Both the position numbers and the translations under genes were made by a program. Shown piece by piece: positions 53,650 to 63,763 of a stretch of DNA of 64,000 nucleotides. The notes under the pieces are model-generated. The model was not told where the DNA came from. It saw only the letters and a program-made list of their open reading frames with translations, and ran no database searches. The stretch is taken from NCBI RefSeq assembly GCF_049933045.1, contig NZ_CP187926.1:2728001-2792000 (forward strand), given 5' to 3'. Position 1 is the first letter of the stretch, and each line of letters opens with the position of its first letter. Source of the DNA: Pseudocolwellia sp049933045 (GTDB taxonomy: Bacteria > Pseudomonadota > Gammaproteobacteria > Enterobacterales > Alteromonadaceae).

Positions 53650-54915
53650 TTAGTCATTACTTATTGCAGCAATCATATCTCGTGTCACTAATACTACACC
53701 TTTATCAGTCACTCTAAAGCCATTAGCTCTGTCAGCCTCATGGTCAATACCGATTTCCATACCGTCAGGCACTTCACAACTACGGTCAATAATCGCTTTT
53801 AATATTTTACAATTACGACCAATAATCGCGCCTGGCAGTATGACTGCACCATTAATTTCACAAAAGGAATTTACTCTAACCTTTGAAAATAATAAAGATT
53901 TTTTAACTGTAGAGCCTGAAACAATAACACCACCTGATACAGTAGAGTCTATCGCCATGCCTCTTCGACCATCTTCATCAAATACAAATTTGGCAGGGGC
54001 TGTTTGCTCTTGGTATGTCCAAATTGGCCAGCTTTCATCATACATATCTAGCTGTGGCTCTGGACTTACTAATTCCATATTCGCTTCCCAGAATGAATCT
54101 AATGTACCTACATCGCGCCAGTAAGGTTGTTTGTCGTCATTAGGATCACGGAATGGGAATGCAAATACTTGATGAGATTCAATAATTCTAGGAATAATAT
54201 CATTGCCAAAATCGCCACTAGAAGCATCAATAGCATGATCTTTATCTAATTCATCAAATAAGAATTGGGTATTAAATACATAATTCCCCATAGAGGCGAG
54301 TGTAATGCCTGGCTTACCTGGAACTTCTGATGGGTGTGCAGGTTTTTCATCAAAGCGACAAACTTTATTGTTTTCATCAACGGTCATTACACCGAAAGAT
54401 CCAGCCGCTTCTTCAACAGGTACTTCGACACAACAAACTGTCATATCAGCACCGTTCTCAACATGTTTAGCTAATAAGTCACCATAATCCATACGGTAAA
54501 CATGGTCGCCCGATAGTATCATCACGTACTTAGGTAATTCATGACGAATAATATCTATATTTTGAAAAACAGCATCAGCGGTACCTGCGTACCAACCGTC
54601 ACCTTGTCGTTGTGATGCGGGTAAAATCTCAACAGATTCTCCGAGTTCTTTTTTGAAATGACTCCATGCTCTGTTTACGTGACGGATAAGAGAATGAGAT
54701 TTATATTGCGTTGCAATACCTACTCGACGAATACCTGAATTAATACAGTTTGATAACGGAAAATCTATAATACGGAATTTACCACCAAAAAATGTGGCGG
54801 GTTTAGCACGCCAATCAGTTAGTTCGTGTAACCTTGAACCTCTCCCCCCGGCCAAAATTAATGCGTATGTATCTCGAGTTAAATTACTAATATACCTTTT
54901 TTCTTGTACAGGCAT
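53650..54915 (-). CDS. glgC: Glucose-1-phosphate adenylyltransferase (GlgC)
   Basis: 421 residues (431 in E. coli). Nucleotidyl-transferase loop LILAGGRGSRLHELTDWRAKPA (15-36), IIDFPLSNCINSG, LSGDHVYRMDYG, FDEKPAHPSE and a left-handed beta-helix C-terminus. Makes ADP-glucose, the controlled step of glycogen synthesis. Start ATG 54915 with AAGGAGG upstream. Confidence 0.97.
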   Translation of the reverse strand: MPVQEKRYISNLTRDTYALILAGGRGSRLHELTDWRAKPATFFGGKFRIIDFPLSNCINSGIRRVGIATQYKSHSLIRHVNRAWSHFKKELGESVEILPASQRQGDGWYAGTADAVFQNIDIIRHELPKYVMILSGDHVYRMDYGDLLAKHVENGADMTVCCVEVPVEEAAGSFGVMTVDENNKVCRFDEKPAHPSEVPGKPGITLASMGNYVFNTQFLFDELDKDHAIDASSGDFGNDIIPRIIESHQVFAFPFRDPNDDKQPYWRDVGTLDSFWEANMELVSPEPQLDMYDESWPIWTYQEQTAPAKFVFDEDGRRGMAIDSTVSGGVIVSGSTVKKSLLFSKVRVNSFCEINGAVILPGAIIGRNCKILKAIIDRSCEVPDGMEIGIDHEADRANGFRVTDKGVVLVTRDMIAAISND

Positions 54916-54971
54916 AAAGCCTCCTTATATCGTATTAATTAACGTAAGCTATTTTATTTTCGTTTTTATAA

Positions 54972-57434
54972 TTAAAGCTTCCAAATTTCATCTCGATACT
55001 GCTTGATCGTGCGATCACTCGAAAATTTTCCACTTCCAGTTGTGTTGATAATGCTCTTTTTAGTCCATTGTTTTTCGTTCTTGAAAACACAATCTACTTG
55101 GCGCTGGGCCTCATAATAAGAGTCAAAGTCATAAGCGGTTAACCACATATCATCATGACTACGGATTGACTGAATAATTGAATCAAATATGCCAGGTTCA
55201 AATAAATTGAAATGTCCGCTCTCTAGTAGCTTCATAACAGCAGACAAATGGGGGGAATTATTAATAATGTCGTTAGGGTTATAGTTTGCTCGTATCGTTT
55301 CTACTTCATGGGCTTGAGCACCAAATAAAAAGAAGTTTTCTTCGCCTACTTCTTCTCTTATTTCTATATTAGCACCATCAAGCGTACCAATAGTTAATGC
55401 ACCGTTCATCATGAATTTCATGTTACCTGTGCCTGACGCTTCTTTACCTGCCGTTGATATTTGTTCAGATAAATCAGTTGCAGGGCAAATAACCTCCATT
55501 GCCGTAACATTGTAATTAGGTACAAAAGCTACACGTAAATAAGGTGATACTTTAGGATCCAAATTGATGGTATCAGCAACATTATTGATGAGTTTAATGA
55601 TCTGCTTTGCCATGACATAACCTGGCGCTGCTTTACCACCAATAAGCACACATCTTGGTGCTAAGTTATCTGTATCACCTTTTCTTATTTGATCATATAA
55701 ACCAATAATATGTAATACATTTAATAGCTGACGTTTGTATTCGTGTATGCGTTTTACCTGAACATCAAACATCATATTAACGTCAAAGGTTACACCTGTA
55801 TTTTTCTCTACAAACTCAGCAAGTGCTTGTTTATTTTTAGTTTTACAATCTCGCCATTGTTGCTGAAATGCTTCATCGTCTACATAAGATTCAAGTTGCT
55901 TGATCTGTGAAAAGTCAGCAATCCATTCATCACCAATTTTACTTGTAATAAATGACGATAACGCTCTATTACAATGAGACAGCCATCTTCTTGGTGTTAC
56001 TCCATTGGTTTTATTGTTAAATTTTTCTGGCCAAAGTTGATAAAACTGATTAAATAACCCCTCTTTCAAAAGCTGAGTATGCAAAGCAGCAACACCATTA
56101 ACCGAATAGCTTCCTACTATGGCCAAATGAGCCATTCTTATTTGCGGTTCATGACCTTCTTCAATTAAGGATAACGATTTTTGTTTTTCTATATTGCCAG
56201 GCCAAGACACTGAAACTTGGTGTAAAAAACGGGCATTAATCTCATAAATAATTTCTAAAATACGTGGTAATAAATGAGAGAAAATACGTACTGGCCACTT
56301 CTCTAACGCCTCAGGTAACAAGGTATGATTAGTGTAAGCCATAGTATGTGTTGTGATATGCCAAGCTTTATCCCAAGCTAAAGCATAGTCATCCATTAAA
56401 ATACGCATAAGCTCTGCAACGGCAATACTTGGGTGTGTGTCGTTTAATTGAAAAGCTTGGTTTTCGATAAACTGATCGAAGCTATCGTCAAATAATTCAA
56501 CATAGTTATTAATCGTATCTTGCAGCGATGCGCTAGACAGAAAGTATTGCTGACGAAGTCTTAACTCTTTACCACTTTCACTGGTGTCATTAGGGTAAAG
56601 CACCATAGTAATTTGTTCAGCTAAGTTTTTGGTGGCTACCGCTTCGGTGTAACTTCCTGCGTTAAACTCATCTAAATTAAATTCATCAGTCGCTTCAGAT
56701 TTCCATAACCTTAATGTATTTACAATCCCGTTTTTATAACCAGGAATAGGCATATCATAAGGGACAGCAAGTACATCATGCGTGTTATTCCATTGACGGT
56801 GTTGCGATCCATCTCTATGAGTTACGACATCAACCTGACCAAAAAACTTCACTTTAATGGTTTTATCCGGTACCGCTATTTCCCATGGGTTACCTTCACG
56901 TAACCAGCTATCAGGGTGTTCAATTTGTTCGCCGTTTTTAATTTGTTGGTTAAACATGCCATATTCATAGCGAATGCCGTAACCAATAACAGGTAATGCT
57001 AAGCTAGCACAACTATCTAAAAAACACGCAGCAAGTCGACCTAAACCGCCATTGCCCAAACCCGCATCATGCTCTGCTGTTTCTACGTCTTCAAGTTCAC
57101 AGCAATAACCTTTTAATGATTCACGCACGGTTTCATCTAAATCTAAGTTCAATACCGTATTATTAAGGGTTCTTCCCATAAGAAACTCTAATGAGATGTA
57201 AGCTACAGAACGTTCATTAATTCTGTTTAAACGCGTTTCGCGCCACTGTGCAACTAACCTGTCTCGAATGGTTATCGCTAATGCGTTATATATATAATGG
57301 TGAGATTCGCTTACTTTGTCGCGCCCAAGAGTAAAATAGAAGTGACGAGATAAATCATCAGCGAAGGTATTGTTATCCATCACGACATCGTCATCTAACG
57401 ACGTTACTTCACAAAAGTTATCAACTTTACTCAC
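54972..57434 (-). CDS. glgP: Glycogen/maltodextrin phosphorylase (GlgP)
   Basis: 820 residues (815 in E. coli). YISLEFLMGRTLNN, DAGLGNGGLGRLAACFLDS, QLNDTHPSIAV, VKRIHEYKRQLLN, and the pyridoxal-phosphate lysine in EASGTGNMKFMMNG (around 665). Releases glucose-1-phosphate from glycogen. 39 bp after glgX. Confidence 0.97.
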   Translation of the reverse strand: MSKVDNFCEVTSLDDDVVMDNNTFADDLSRHFYFTLGRDKVSESHHYIYNALAITIRDRLVAQWRETRLNRINERSVAYISLEFLMGRTLNNTVLNLDLDETVRESLKGYCCELEDVETAEHDAGLGNGGLGRLAACFLDSCASLALPVIGYGIRYEYGMFNQQIKNGEQIEHPDSWLREGNPWEIAVPDKTIKVKFFGQVDVVTHRDGSQHRQWNNTHDVLAVPYDMPIPGYKNGIVNTLRLWKSEATDEFNLDEFNAGSYTEAVATKNLAEQITMVLYPNDTSESGKELRLRQQYFLSSASLQDTINNYVELFDDSFDQFIENQAFQLNDTHPSIAVAELMRILMDDYALAWDKAWHITTHTMAYTNHTLLPEALEKWPVRIFSHLLPRILEIIYEINARFLHQVSVSWPGNIEKQKSLSLIEEGHEPQIRMAHLAIVGSYSVNGVAALHTQLLKEGLFNQFYQLWPEKFNNKTNGVTPRRWLSHCNRALSSFITSKIGDEWIADFSQIKQLESYVDDEAFQQQWRDCKTKNKQALAEFVEKNTGVTFDVNMMFDVQVKRIHEYKRQLLNVLHIIGLYDQIRKGDTDNLAPRCVLIGGKAAPGYVMAKQIIKLINNVADTINLDPKVSPYLRVAFVPNYNVTAMEVICPATDLSEQISTAGKEASGTGNMKFMMNGALTIGTLDGANIEIREEVGEENFFLFGAQAHEVETIRANYNPNDIINNSPHLSAVMKLLESGHFNLFEPGIFDSIIQSIRSHDDMWLTAYDFDSYYEAQRQVDCVFKNEKQWTKKSIINTTGSGKFSSDRTIKQYRDEIWKL

Positions 57435-57473
57435 TAGGCATTGCTTCCTTAATTTTATTTAACAGCTTATTCA

Positions 57474-59555
57474 CTAAGTATTTTCATTTAAAAGTACGGT
57501 AGTTGAATAAGGTTGCAGAGTAATAACTCTTTCAGCTGGCAATTTAGGTATTTCGTTTTTAGCACTGGTTGAGGTATCAATAACAACATCCCAAGCCGTC
57601 ACGCCTTCCAATTCAGGTAAGGTAAATTCTGTAGTAAATTCACTCCCATGGAAAATACACAGTATTGATGGTGAATCTTGTTCTACGCCTTGAACTAAGT
57701 AACCTAAGGTTGACGTATTATGAGAATGCCAATTGTCTTTCTGCATTGGATTACCTGTATTGTGTAACCAAGTAATTTTTACGGCTGATTTAGGATCATT
57801 GTTATGAATGAACTTATCGTAAGCCAGCATAGGAAAACGTTTTCTTAAATCAGTTAAACTCGCTAGAAATATTGGTAATTCATCTGCGTATAAAGCATCT
57901 TCATTCCAATCAAGCCAGTTAATCTCATTGTCTTGGCAGTAAGCATTATTATTGCCTTGCTGAGTTCGGCCTAATTCATCACCTGCTAACACCATAGGTA
58001 TACCTTGAGAAAGCATAATAGTGGCGAGCATGTTTTTTATTTGTCTTAAGCGTAACGCTATTATTTCAGCTTGTTCTGTTTGGCCTTCTTCGCCATAATT
58101 TTTAGAAATATTATCTGAATGGCCATCACGATTATTTTCGCCGTTGAGTTCATTATGACGTTTCTCATAACTGACTAAATCACGTAATGTAAATCCATCA
58201 TGACTGGTTAAGAAGTTAACACTTGCGTAAGGCTTACGACCACTATGCTCAAAAACATCACTTGAACCGTGAATTCGTCGAGCAAATTCAGGTAATAAAC
58301 CGTTATCACCACGCCAGAAGCGTCTTATAGAATCACGGTACTTATCATTCCATTCAGACCATGGTGCTGGAAATCCACCAAGCTGATATCCACCAGGACC
58401 TATATCCCAAGGTTCAGCAATTAATTTAACCGTACTCAATAAAGGATCTTGTAATATGGCATCTAAAAAGCCGCTATGTTTATCAAAACCATGAGGTTCA
58501 CGACCTAAAATAGTTGCTAAATCGAATCTAAAACCGTCAACTCCCATAATCTCTACCCAGTAACGTAAACTATCCATTACCATTTGTAGCACTCTAGGGT
58601 GACTTAGATTTACTGTATTACCACAACCTGTGTCATTGATATAATAACGTTGCTCTGAAGGGTTTAAGCGATAATAAGATTTATTGTCGATGCCTCTAAA
58701 ACTTAGAGTAGGCCCTAAACAATTACCTTCTGCAGTGTGGTTATATACAACATCAATTAATACTTCAAAGCCCGCTTGATGTAGTTCATCAACCATGCGC
58801 TGAAATTCGAAAACTTGTTCTGTGTTCATGTAGTCTGAATGAGGAACAAAGAAAGAAATACTGTTGTATCCCCAATAGTTACTCAGCTTTTTGTCATCTA
58901 AAAATTTTTCAGAAAGAAATTGCTGTACAGGTAATAACTCTATAGTGGTAATACCGATAGCACGATAATGAGCAATCATCGCTGGATGGCTTATACCAAG
59001 AAAGGAGCCTTGTAATTCGGCTGGTACTTTGGCGTTTAACTGAGTTAGCCCTTTAACATGACCTTCATAAATTACAGTATTTTGCCAAGGAACAGCTACA
59101 CGTTTAATTTGTGGTTTTATTGGGTCGATAACTACAGACTTAAGCATGACATCAGAATTATCTCTATCATCAAACGATAAATCTTGTTCAGGGGAGTTAG
59201 CGATATAACCTAAATGACGATCCGACCAAGCAAACTTACCTTTTAACGCTCGAGCATAGGGATCTAAAAGAAGTTTGTGATGATTGAAACGATGGCCCGC
59301 TTCAGGATGATAAGGTCCGTAAACTCTATATCCATAAACTAAACCTGCTTTAGCACCTTTTAAATAGCCATGCCAAACATGATGTTCGTAAGAAGGTAAT
59401 ACAAATCGCGCTAATTCTTTCTGGCCTGATTCATCAAAAACACACAATTCAACTTTCTCTGCATGTGCAGAAAAAAGCGAAAAATTTACACCAGATTCAT
59501 CAACATCTGTGCCTAGCGGATAAGCACGACCAGGTTCCACACTATAATTAACCAT
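57474..59555 (-). CDS. glgX: Glycogen debranching enzyme (GlgX)
   Basis: 693 residues (657 in E. coli). N-terminal CBM48 (VNFSLFSAHAEKVELCVFDE), then GH13: VLIDVVYNHTAEGN, VDGFRFDLATILGRE (nucleophile Asp), LIAEPWDIGPGGYQLG (acid Glu) and FLTSHDGFTLRDLVSY. Hydrolyses alpha-1,6 branches left by phosphorylase. First gene of the operon glgX-glgP-glgC-glgB-glgA, which thus carries both synthesis and breakdown. Confidence 0.96.
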   Translation of the reverse strand: MVNYSVEPGRAYPLGTDVDESGVNFSLFSAHAEKVELCVFDESGQKELARFVLPSYEHHVWHGYLKGAKAGLVYGYRVYGPYHPEAGHRFNHHKLLLDPYARALKGKFAWSDRHLGYIANSPEQDLSFDDRDNSDVMLKSVVIDPIKPQIKRVAVPWQNTVIYEGHVKGLTQLNAKVPAELQGSFLGISHPAMIAHYRAIGITTIELLPVQQFLSEKFLDDKKLSNYWGYNSISFFVPHSDYMNTEQVFEFQRMVDELHQAGFEVLIDVVYNHTAEGNCLGPTLSFRGIDNKSYYRLNPSEQRYYINDTGCGNTVNLSHPRVLQMVMDSLRYWVEIMGVDGFRFDLATILGREPHGFDKHSGFLDAILQDPLLSTVKLIAEPWDIGPGGYQLGGFPAPWSEWNDKYRDSIRRFWRGDNGLLPEFARRIHGSSDVFEHSGRKPYASVNFLTSHDGFTLRDLVSYEKRHNELNGENNRDGHSDNISKNYGEEGQTEQAEIIALRLRQIKNMLATIMLSQGIPMVLAGDELGRTQQGNNNAYCQDNEINWLDWNEDALYADELPIFLASLTDLRKRFPMLAYDKFIHNNDPKSAVKITWLHNTGNPMQKDNWHSHNTSTLGYLVQGVEQDSPSILCIFHGSEFTTEFTLPELEGVTAWDVVIDTSTSAKNEIPKLPAERVITLQPYSTTVLLNENT

Positions 59556-59847
59556 TAATCACCTTTAATACTTTTTACTTTCTCAGAACAACAACTTCAA
59601 CACGAGGTAATTAATATAAACATTATCAAATTCAATACTATGTATGCTTTAAACCATATACCTATTACAAAATAGCTACAATTTATAAATAGCTTAAAAA
59701 CGATAAACGTCTAAAAACTTTTTCTTATATAAATATGAGGAATAAACAAAAACACTCTGCTTTTTAATAAAAGCATAAGTTCTAACACCTAAATATTTGA
59801 TTTTAGGTGTAATATATAAAAACCTAACCGTTCAATAACAGCTTAGA
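59556..59847. promoter_or_regulatory. Spacer upstream of the glg operon
   Basis: 292 AT-rich bases. ACACCTAAA/TTTAGGTGT (59785-59810) forms a 9-bp hairpin downstream of the small glycogen-binding gene. Its CCTAAA...TTTAGG core resembles the glgB-glgA hairpin at 51354-51393. The glgX promoter is presumably here; no clear -35/-10 pair is claimed. Confidence 0.4.
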
Positions 59848-60144
59848 TTAAGCGTGAGTAAAAACAACGCTGTCTTCAGTTCCTGCTGTATTAGATATGT
59901 ATTTATCTGCTTGGTAGTCATTTTCCCACTCAGCTTCATTCAATAAATACTTAAATTGGAACTCTCCACCTTTAGGGAGTTTTACTTTTGTACGAAATAC
60001 TTTTTCTTTTTTATTAAACTTCATACTTACAGGTTGCCAGTCGTTAAACTCGCCAGCCAAAGCTACAGATGTAACATCTTCCCTACTAAACTCAAATGTT
60101 ACTTCTACTTCATCTTTTGTTTTAAAAAACTTCTTAGCTAACAT
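59848..60144 (-). CDS. Stand-alone glycogen-binding (CBM48/AMPK-type) domain protein
   Basis: 98 residues from ATG 60144, chosen because GGAG lies six bases upstream; the frame extends ten codons further to 60174 without a clear signal. The sequence is a single beta-sandwich glycogen-binding domain: VTFEFSREDVTSVALAGEFNDWQPVSMKFNKKEKVFRTKVKLPKGGEFQFKYLLN, with the typical WQP and FKY aromatic sugar-binding residues. No enzyme domain is attached. Its position just upstream of the glg operon on the same strand suggests a glycogen-associated adaptor or regulator. Confidence 0.88.
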   Translation of the reverse strand: MLAKKFFKTKDEVEVTFEFSREDVTSVALAGEFNDWQPVSMKFNKKEKVFRTKVKLPKGGEFQFKYLLNEAEWENDYQADKYISNTAGTEDSVVFTHA

Positions 60145-60544
60145 AATATTCTCCATAATTAAATTGTGTATCATCTAACTTCTGATCATCTCGCAAAAGC
60201 ATGACAATCTTATGACGAGTATTGGGTTAACTAAACGAACAACAAACATTAATTAAGCAGTCTACTCGTATCAAAAATAAGAATAAAAACCTTACCTTCA
60301 CCATTATTTATACGCACAAACTTTAATTCTAGCAAATGAGATATGCATAAAAAGACCACAAGTGAAAAAGTATCACCCATAACTTAATATTAACCTGACT
60401 CTAACCTACTTATCTTCATTGGTTAACCTTTAGATAACAAATAACACAAATAATTAAATACATAACAATCAAAGAATTAAATTAAATCACTCTTTAAAAG
60501 AAAAAAATGTATTGATATATGTCAAATAATAACCTAACTTAAAA

Positions 60545-60558
60545 TGTAAGCGCTTACA
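60545..60558. promoter_or_regulatory. LacI-family operator, distal
   Basis: Perfect palindrome TGTAAGCGCTTACA with the central CG typical of LacI/GalR-type operators, about 105-115 bp upstream of the TonB receptor start. Confidence 0.7.
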
Positions 60559-60614
60559 AAGCTGTTTTATTTAATGCAAATGTAGTATTTTTAATTCTGT
60601 AAAGAATATAAAAA

Positions 60615-60628
60615 TGTAAGCGGTTACA
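60615..60628. promoter_or_regulatory. LacI-family operator, proximal
   Basis: TGTAAGCGGTTACA, one mismatch from the perfect palindrome at 60545. The centres are 70 bp apart, close to a whole number of helical turns, which would favour looping by a tetrameric or paired repressor. Confidence 0.7.
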
Positions 60629-60661
60629 AATTAAAACATAACTTATTTCTTGGGGGGAATG

Positions 60662-63643
60662 ATGAAACATAATAAATTTTATAAAACCAAACTAGCAACC
60701 AGCTTATCCATTGCACTAAGTGCAACAGCCATATCACCTATCACTTTAGTTAATGCAGAAGAATTAGTTGATAAAACTGAAGTTATACAAGTAACAGGCA
60801 TGCGCTCAAGCATCAAAGAATCTACAGCACTTAAACGCGATGCAAGTGGTGTAGTCGATGCTATTTCAGCTGAAGACATTGGTAAATTTCCAGACACTAA
60901 TTTAGCAGAATCTTTGCAACGTATTACGGGTGTTTCAATTGATCGAGCAAGCGGTGAAGGTAGCAAAATAACCGTACGTGGTTTTGGTCCAGATTATAAT
61001 ATGGTGACTTTAAACGGCCGAACTATGCCGGCTTCAAGTTTACCTGCTGGCGGTGGAGTTTCTAATTCACGTGCTTTTGACTTCTCAAACTTAGCCTCTG
61101 ATGCAGTTAAATCAGTATCCGTATATAAAACAGGTCGCGGCAATATTGCTACAGGTGGCATTGGTGCAACTGTTGATATCGTAACGGCTAAACCTTTAGA
61201 CAATCCAGGTACACATGTAAGTGTTGGAGCTAAGGCGTTAATGGATACAACTAATCGTGTTGGTAATGATATAACACCAGAGTTGTCAGGTTTATTCAGT
61301 TGGACTGATGATGATGAAGTATTTGGTGCATCTTTATCTTTTAATGTTAAAGAAAGACATAGTTCAGAATCAGGTGCATTTGTTAATGAATGGCGCACAA
61401 GTGCTTATGAGGGAGTTATTCCACAAGCAGCTGACGATATTATACTAACGAACGAACCAGCACTTGGTCAGTATTACTCTATGCCTTCAGATTTACGTTA
61501 CTACATCACTGATGAAGAGCGTGAAAGAACCAATGCACAATTAACACTGCAATTTAGACCTGCAGAAAATTTAACCGCGACTTTAGATTACACTTACTCA
61601 AAACAAGATGTATTCCAAGCTCGTGCTGAACAATCTATTTGGATGGATACATACAAATCAAACTTAGGCTTTGACGGCGAAACAGTTACCACACCTGTAG
61701 ATTATAATGAAGATCGTGGAGATCAAGCTCCGCGTGATTTAGGTCTAGCGCAACAAGAGTTAAATCAAGTAAACGAAAATGACTCGATTGGTTTAAATAT
61801 TAGCTATGACGTAAACGATTATTTCAATATTACTTTTGATGGACATATGTCAACGGCTGAAAGTTCACCTGATGCCGATTATGGCTCATGGTTAAATACA
61901 GGTTTAGGCGCAAACATCTCAGCAGGTCAAAGTGTAGATTTCACTAAAGACTTTCCTACTATGTCTATAGATTTTGATGATTGTCATGCTGAAAGAGGAC
62001 TTAACTGTAATAACGCACTTGATATATCTGATGTAGGTACATCAATTCTAGATATGAGAGTTTCTTCTCAGAAATCAGATGTTGATCAATTCAGATTAAT
62101 GGGTACATACGAATTTGACGAAGGTAGCATTGAATTTGGTATTGAGTCTCGTTCTATGGAAAGTCACTCGGTACAGAGTTTAACTCGTCATACCATGGGT
62201 AACTGGGGTATAGAAAATCCTGGAGAATTACCTGAAGACTTTTTAACACTTATAGACTTTACGGGTGAAATTAATGACTTCGATAAAACAGGAGCATACA
62301 ACCAAGGTTTCGTAGGTAGCGCATCTCAAATTGCTGCTTGGGCAGCTGAAGAGTATGGTTTTGAATTTGTTGCAGATGGTGCAGCTGCTACAGATAGAGT
62401 TATTAAAGAAGATGTTAATTCAGCTTACTTCCAACTCGATCTTAACGGCGAATTAGCAGGAAGATCTTATAATATTGCTGCTGGTGTGCGTATCGAAAAT
62501 ACTAGCTTAACCTCTTCTGCAAATGTAGCTTTACCAAATGCTGTAGCTTGGGAAGGTAACAATGACTTTAATGTGAGATTTGGCGAAGGAACACAAGATT
62601 TTTCAACTGATGCAAGTTATAGCCACATTTTACCAAGTTTCGATTTTGATATTGAAGTAGTTGATGATGTAGTTGCTCGTCTATCTTTTAGCAAAACTAT
62701 CGCTCGTCCTACTTATGATCAATTAAGTTCTGCTGCTTCAGCAGTTGGTGGTCCAAGCGGTCCAACAACATTCCCTGGTGTTCAACTAGGTACCGCTTCA
62801 AGCGGTAATCCAGAATTGGCTCCACTTGAATCTGATAACTTTGACTTATCTGTAGAGTGGTACTTTGAAGAAACCAGTTATGCTTCAATTGGGTATTATG
62901 AAAAACGTGTAAATAACTTTGCAGGTCGTCAACCTGTAGTTGAAAATGTATATGGTTTACGTGATGCGACAGCAGGACCTCGTGCTATAGCAGCGGAAGC
63001 AGCATTAATCGCTTTAGGTGAAGAACTAACTGATACAAACTTATTTGCGATGGTAGCAGCAACAGAAAACAACGTAGATTTCTACTCACAGAGTGCTGAA
63101 AGCTTCGAAGTTGATTATGATGTTTTACCGAATGCTGATGATCCACTAATGGATTTCACTGTAACTAAGTTTGTTAACAACCGAGAAGCTAAAATTGATG
63201 GTTTTGAAATAGCCCTTCAACACTTCTTTGGCGATTCAGGTTTTGGTATACAAGCTAACTACACAACGGTTAATGGTGACATTGGTTTTGACAACGATGG
63301 TGACCCATTAATAACACAGTTTGCACTTGTTGGTTTGAGTGATACTGCAAACTTTATTGCAATGTACGAAAAAGATGATTTCCAAGCGCGTATCGCTTAT
63401 AACTGGCGTGATAAATTCTTAAACACTCAAGCCAGATATATTAACGAGCCGGGTTACACTGAAGAATATTATCAAATTGACTTTAACGTTGCTTATCAAG
63501 TTAATGAACAACTATCTGTATTTTTTGAAGGTATAAACATTACTGGAGAAGACACTAGATCTCATGGTCGTTATCAAGTACAACTATGGAATGTAGCAGA
63601 ACAAGATGCTCGCTATGCTCTAGGTGCTCGCTATACATTCTAA
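60662..63643 (+). CDS. TonB-dependent receptor, Xanthomonas/Caulobacter carbohydrate type
   Basis: About 993 residues. A TTG at 60650 and ATG at 60659 are in frame, but GGGGGGA (60652-60658) is best spaced for ATG 60662. Signal peptide ending LVNAEE, TonB-box region (EVIQVTGMRSSIKEST), a plug with DIGKFPDTNLAESLQRITGVSIDR, and a long barrel ending GARYTF. This TIGR01782-type receptor usually imports oligosaccharides. Control by two LacI-type operators and closeness to the glycogen operon and a tryptophan-halogenase-like gene suggest an alpha-glucan/maltodextrin utilisation locus; substrate inference only. Confidence 0.93.
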   Translation: MKHNKFYKTKLATSLSIALSATAISPITLVNAEELVDKTEVIQVTGMRSSIKESTALKRDASGVVDAISAEDIGKFPDTNLAESLQRITGVSIDRASGEGSKITVRGFGPDYNMVTLNGRTMPASSLPAGGGVSNSRAFDFSNLASDAVKSVSVYKTGRGNIATGGIGATVDIVTAKPLDNPGTHVSVGAKALMDTTNRVGNDITPELSGLFSWTDDDEVFGASLSFNVKERHSSESGAFVNEWRTSAYEGVIPQAADDIILTNEPALGQYYSMPSDLRYYITDEERERTNAQLTLQFRPAENLTATLDYTYSKQDVFQARAEQSIWMDTYKSNLGFDGETVTTPVDYNEDRGDQAPRDLGLAQQELNQVNENDSIGLNISYDVNDYFNITFDGHMSTAESSPDADYGSWLNTGLGANISAGQSVDFTKDFPTMSIDFDDCHAERGLNCNNALDISDVGTSILDMRVSSQKSDVDQFRLMGTYEFDEGSIEFGIESRSMESHSVQSLTRHTMGNWGIENPGELPEDFLTLIDFTGEINDFDKTGAYNQGFVGSASQIAAWAAEEYGFEFVADGAAATDRVIKEDVNSAYFQLDLNGELAGRSYNIAAGVRIENTSLTSSANVALPNAVAWEGNNDFNVRFGEGTQDFSTDASYSHILPSFDFDIEVVDDVVARLSFSKTIARPTYDQLSSAASAVGGPSGPTTFPGVQLGTASSGNPELAPLESDNFDLSVEWYFEETSYASIGYYEKRVNNFAGRQPVVENVYGLRDATAGPRAIAAEAALIALGEELTDTNLFAMVAATENNVDFYSQSAESFEVDYDVLPNADDPLMDFTVTKFVNNREAKIDGFEIALQHFFGDSGFGIQANYTTVNGDIGFDNDGDPLITQFALVGLSDTANFIAMYEKDDFQARIAYNWRDKFLNTQARYINEPGYTEEYYQIDFNVAYQVNEQLSVFFEGINITGEDTRSHGRYQVQLWNVAEQDARYALGARYTF

Positions 63644-63669
63644 TCTATCCAGTTAGAATGTAGCTATTC

Positions 63670-63699
63670 ATAAATGCTGTATTTTTATACGGCATTTAT
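63670..63699 (+). terminator. Hairpin after the TonB receptor gene
   Basis: 13-bp stem (one G-T pair), ATAAATGCTGTAT/ATACGGCATTTAT, around TTTT. It is followed by T/G-rich DNA. May reduce readthrough into the halogenase-like gene. Confidence 0.6.
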
Positions 63700-63763
63700 T
63701 GTATTAGAGCATTAATAAATATCTATAACTAAGTAAATTAGTTGCCATAAAAAAGAGGTTTTC

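Larger units (their letters stand above)
60145..60661. promoter_or_regulatory. Divergent control region glycogen-binding gene/TonB receptor
   Basis: About 515 bases without a gene, AT-rich, with the two LacI-type operators in its right part. The left part holds nothing further that I can support. Confidence 0.5.
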
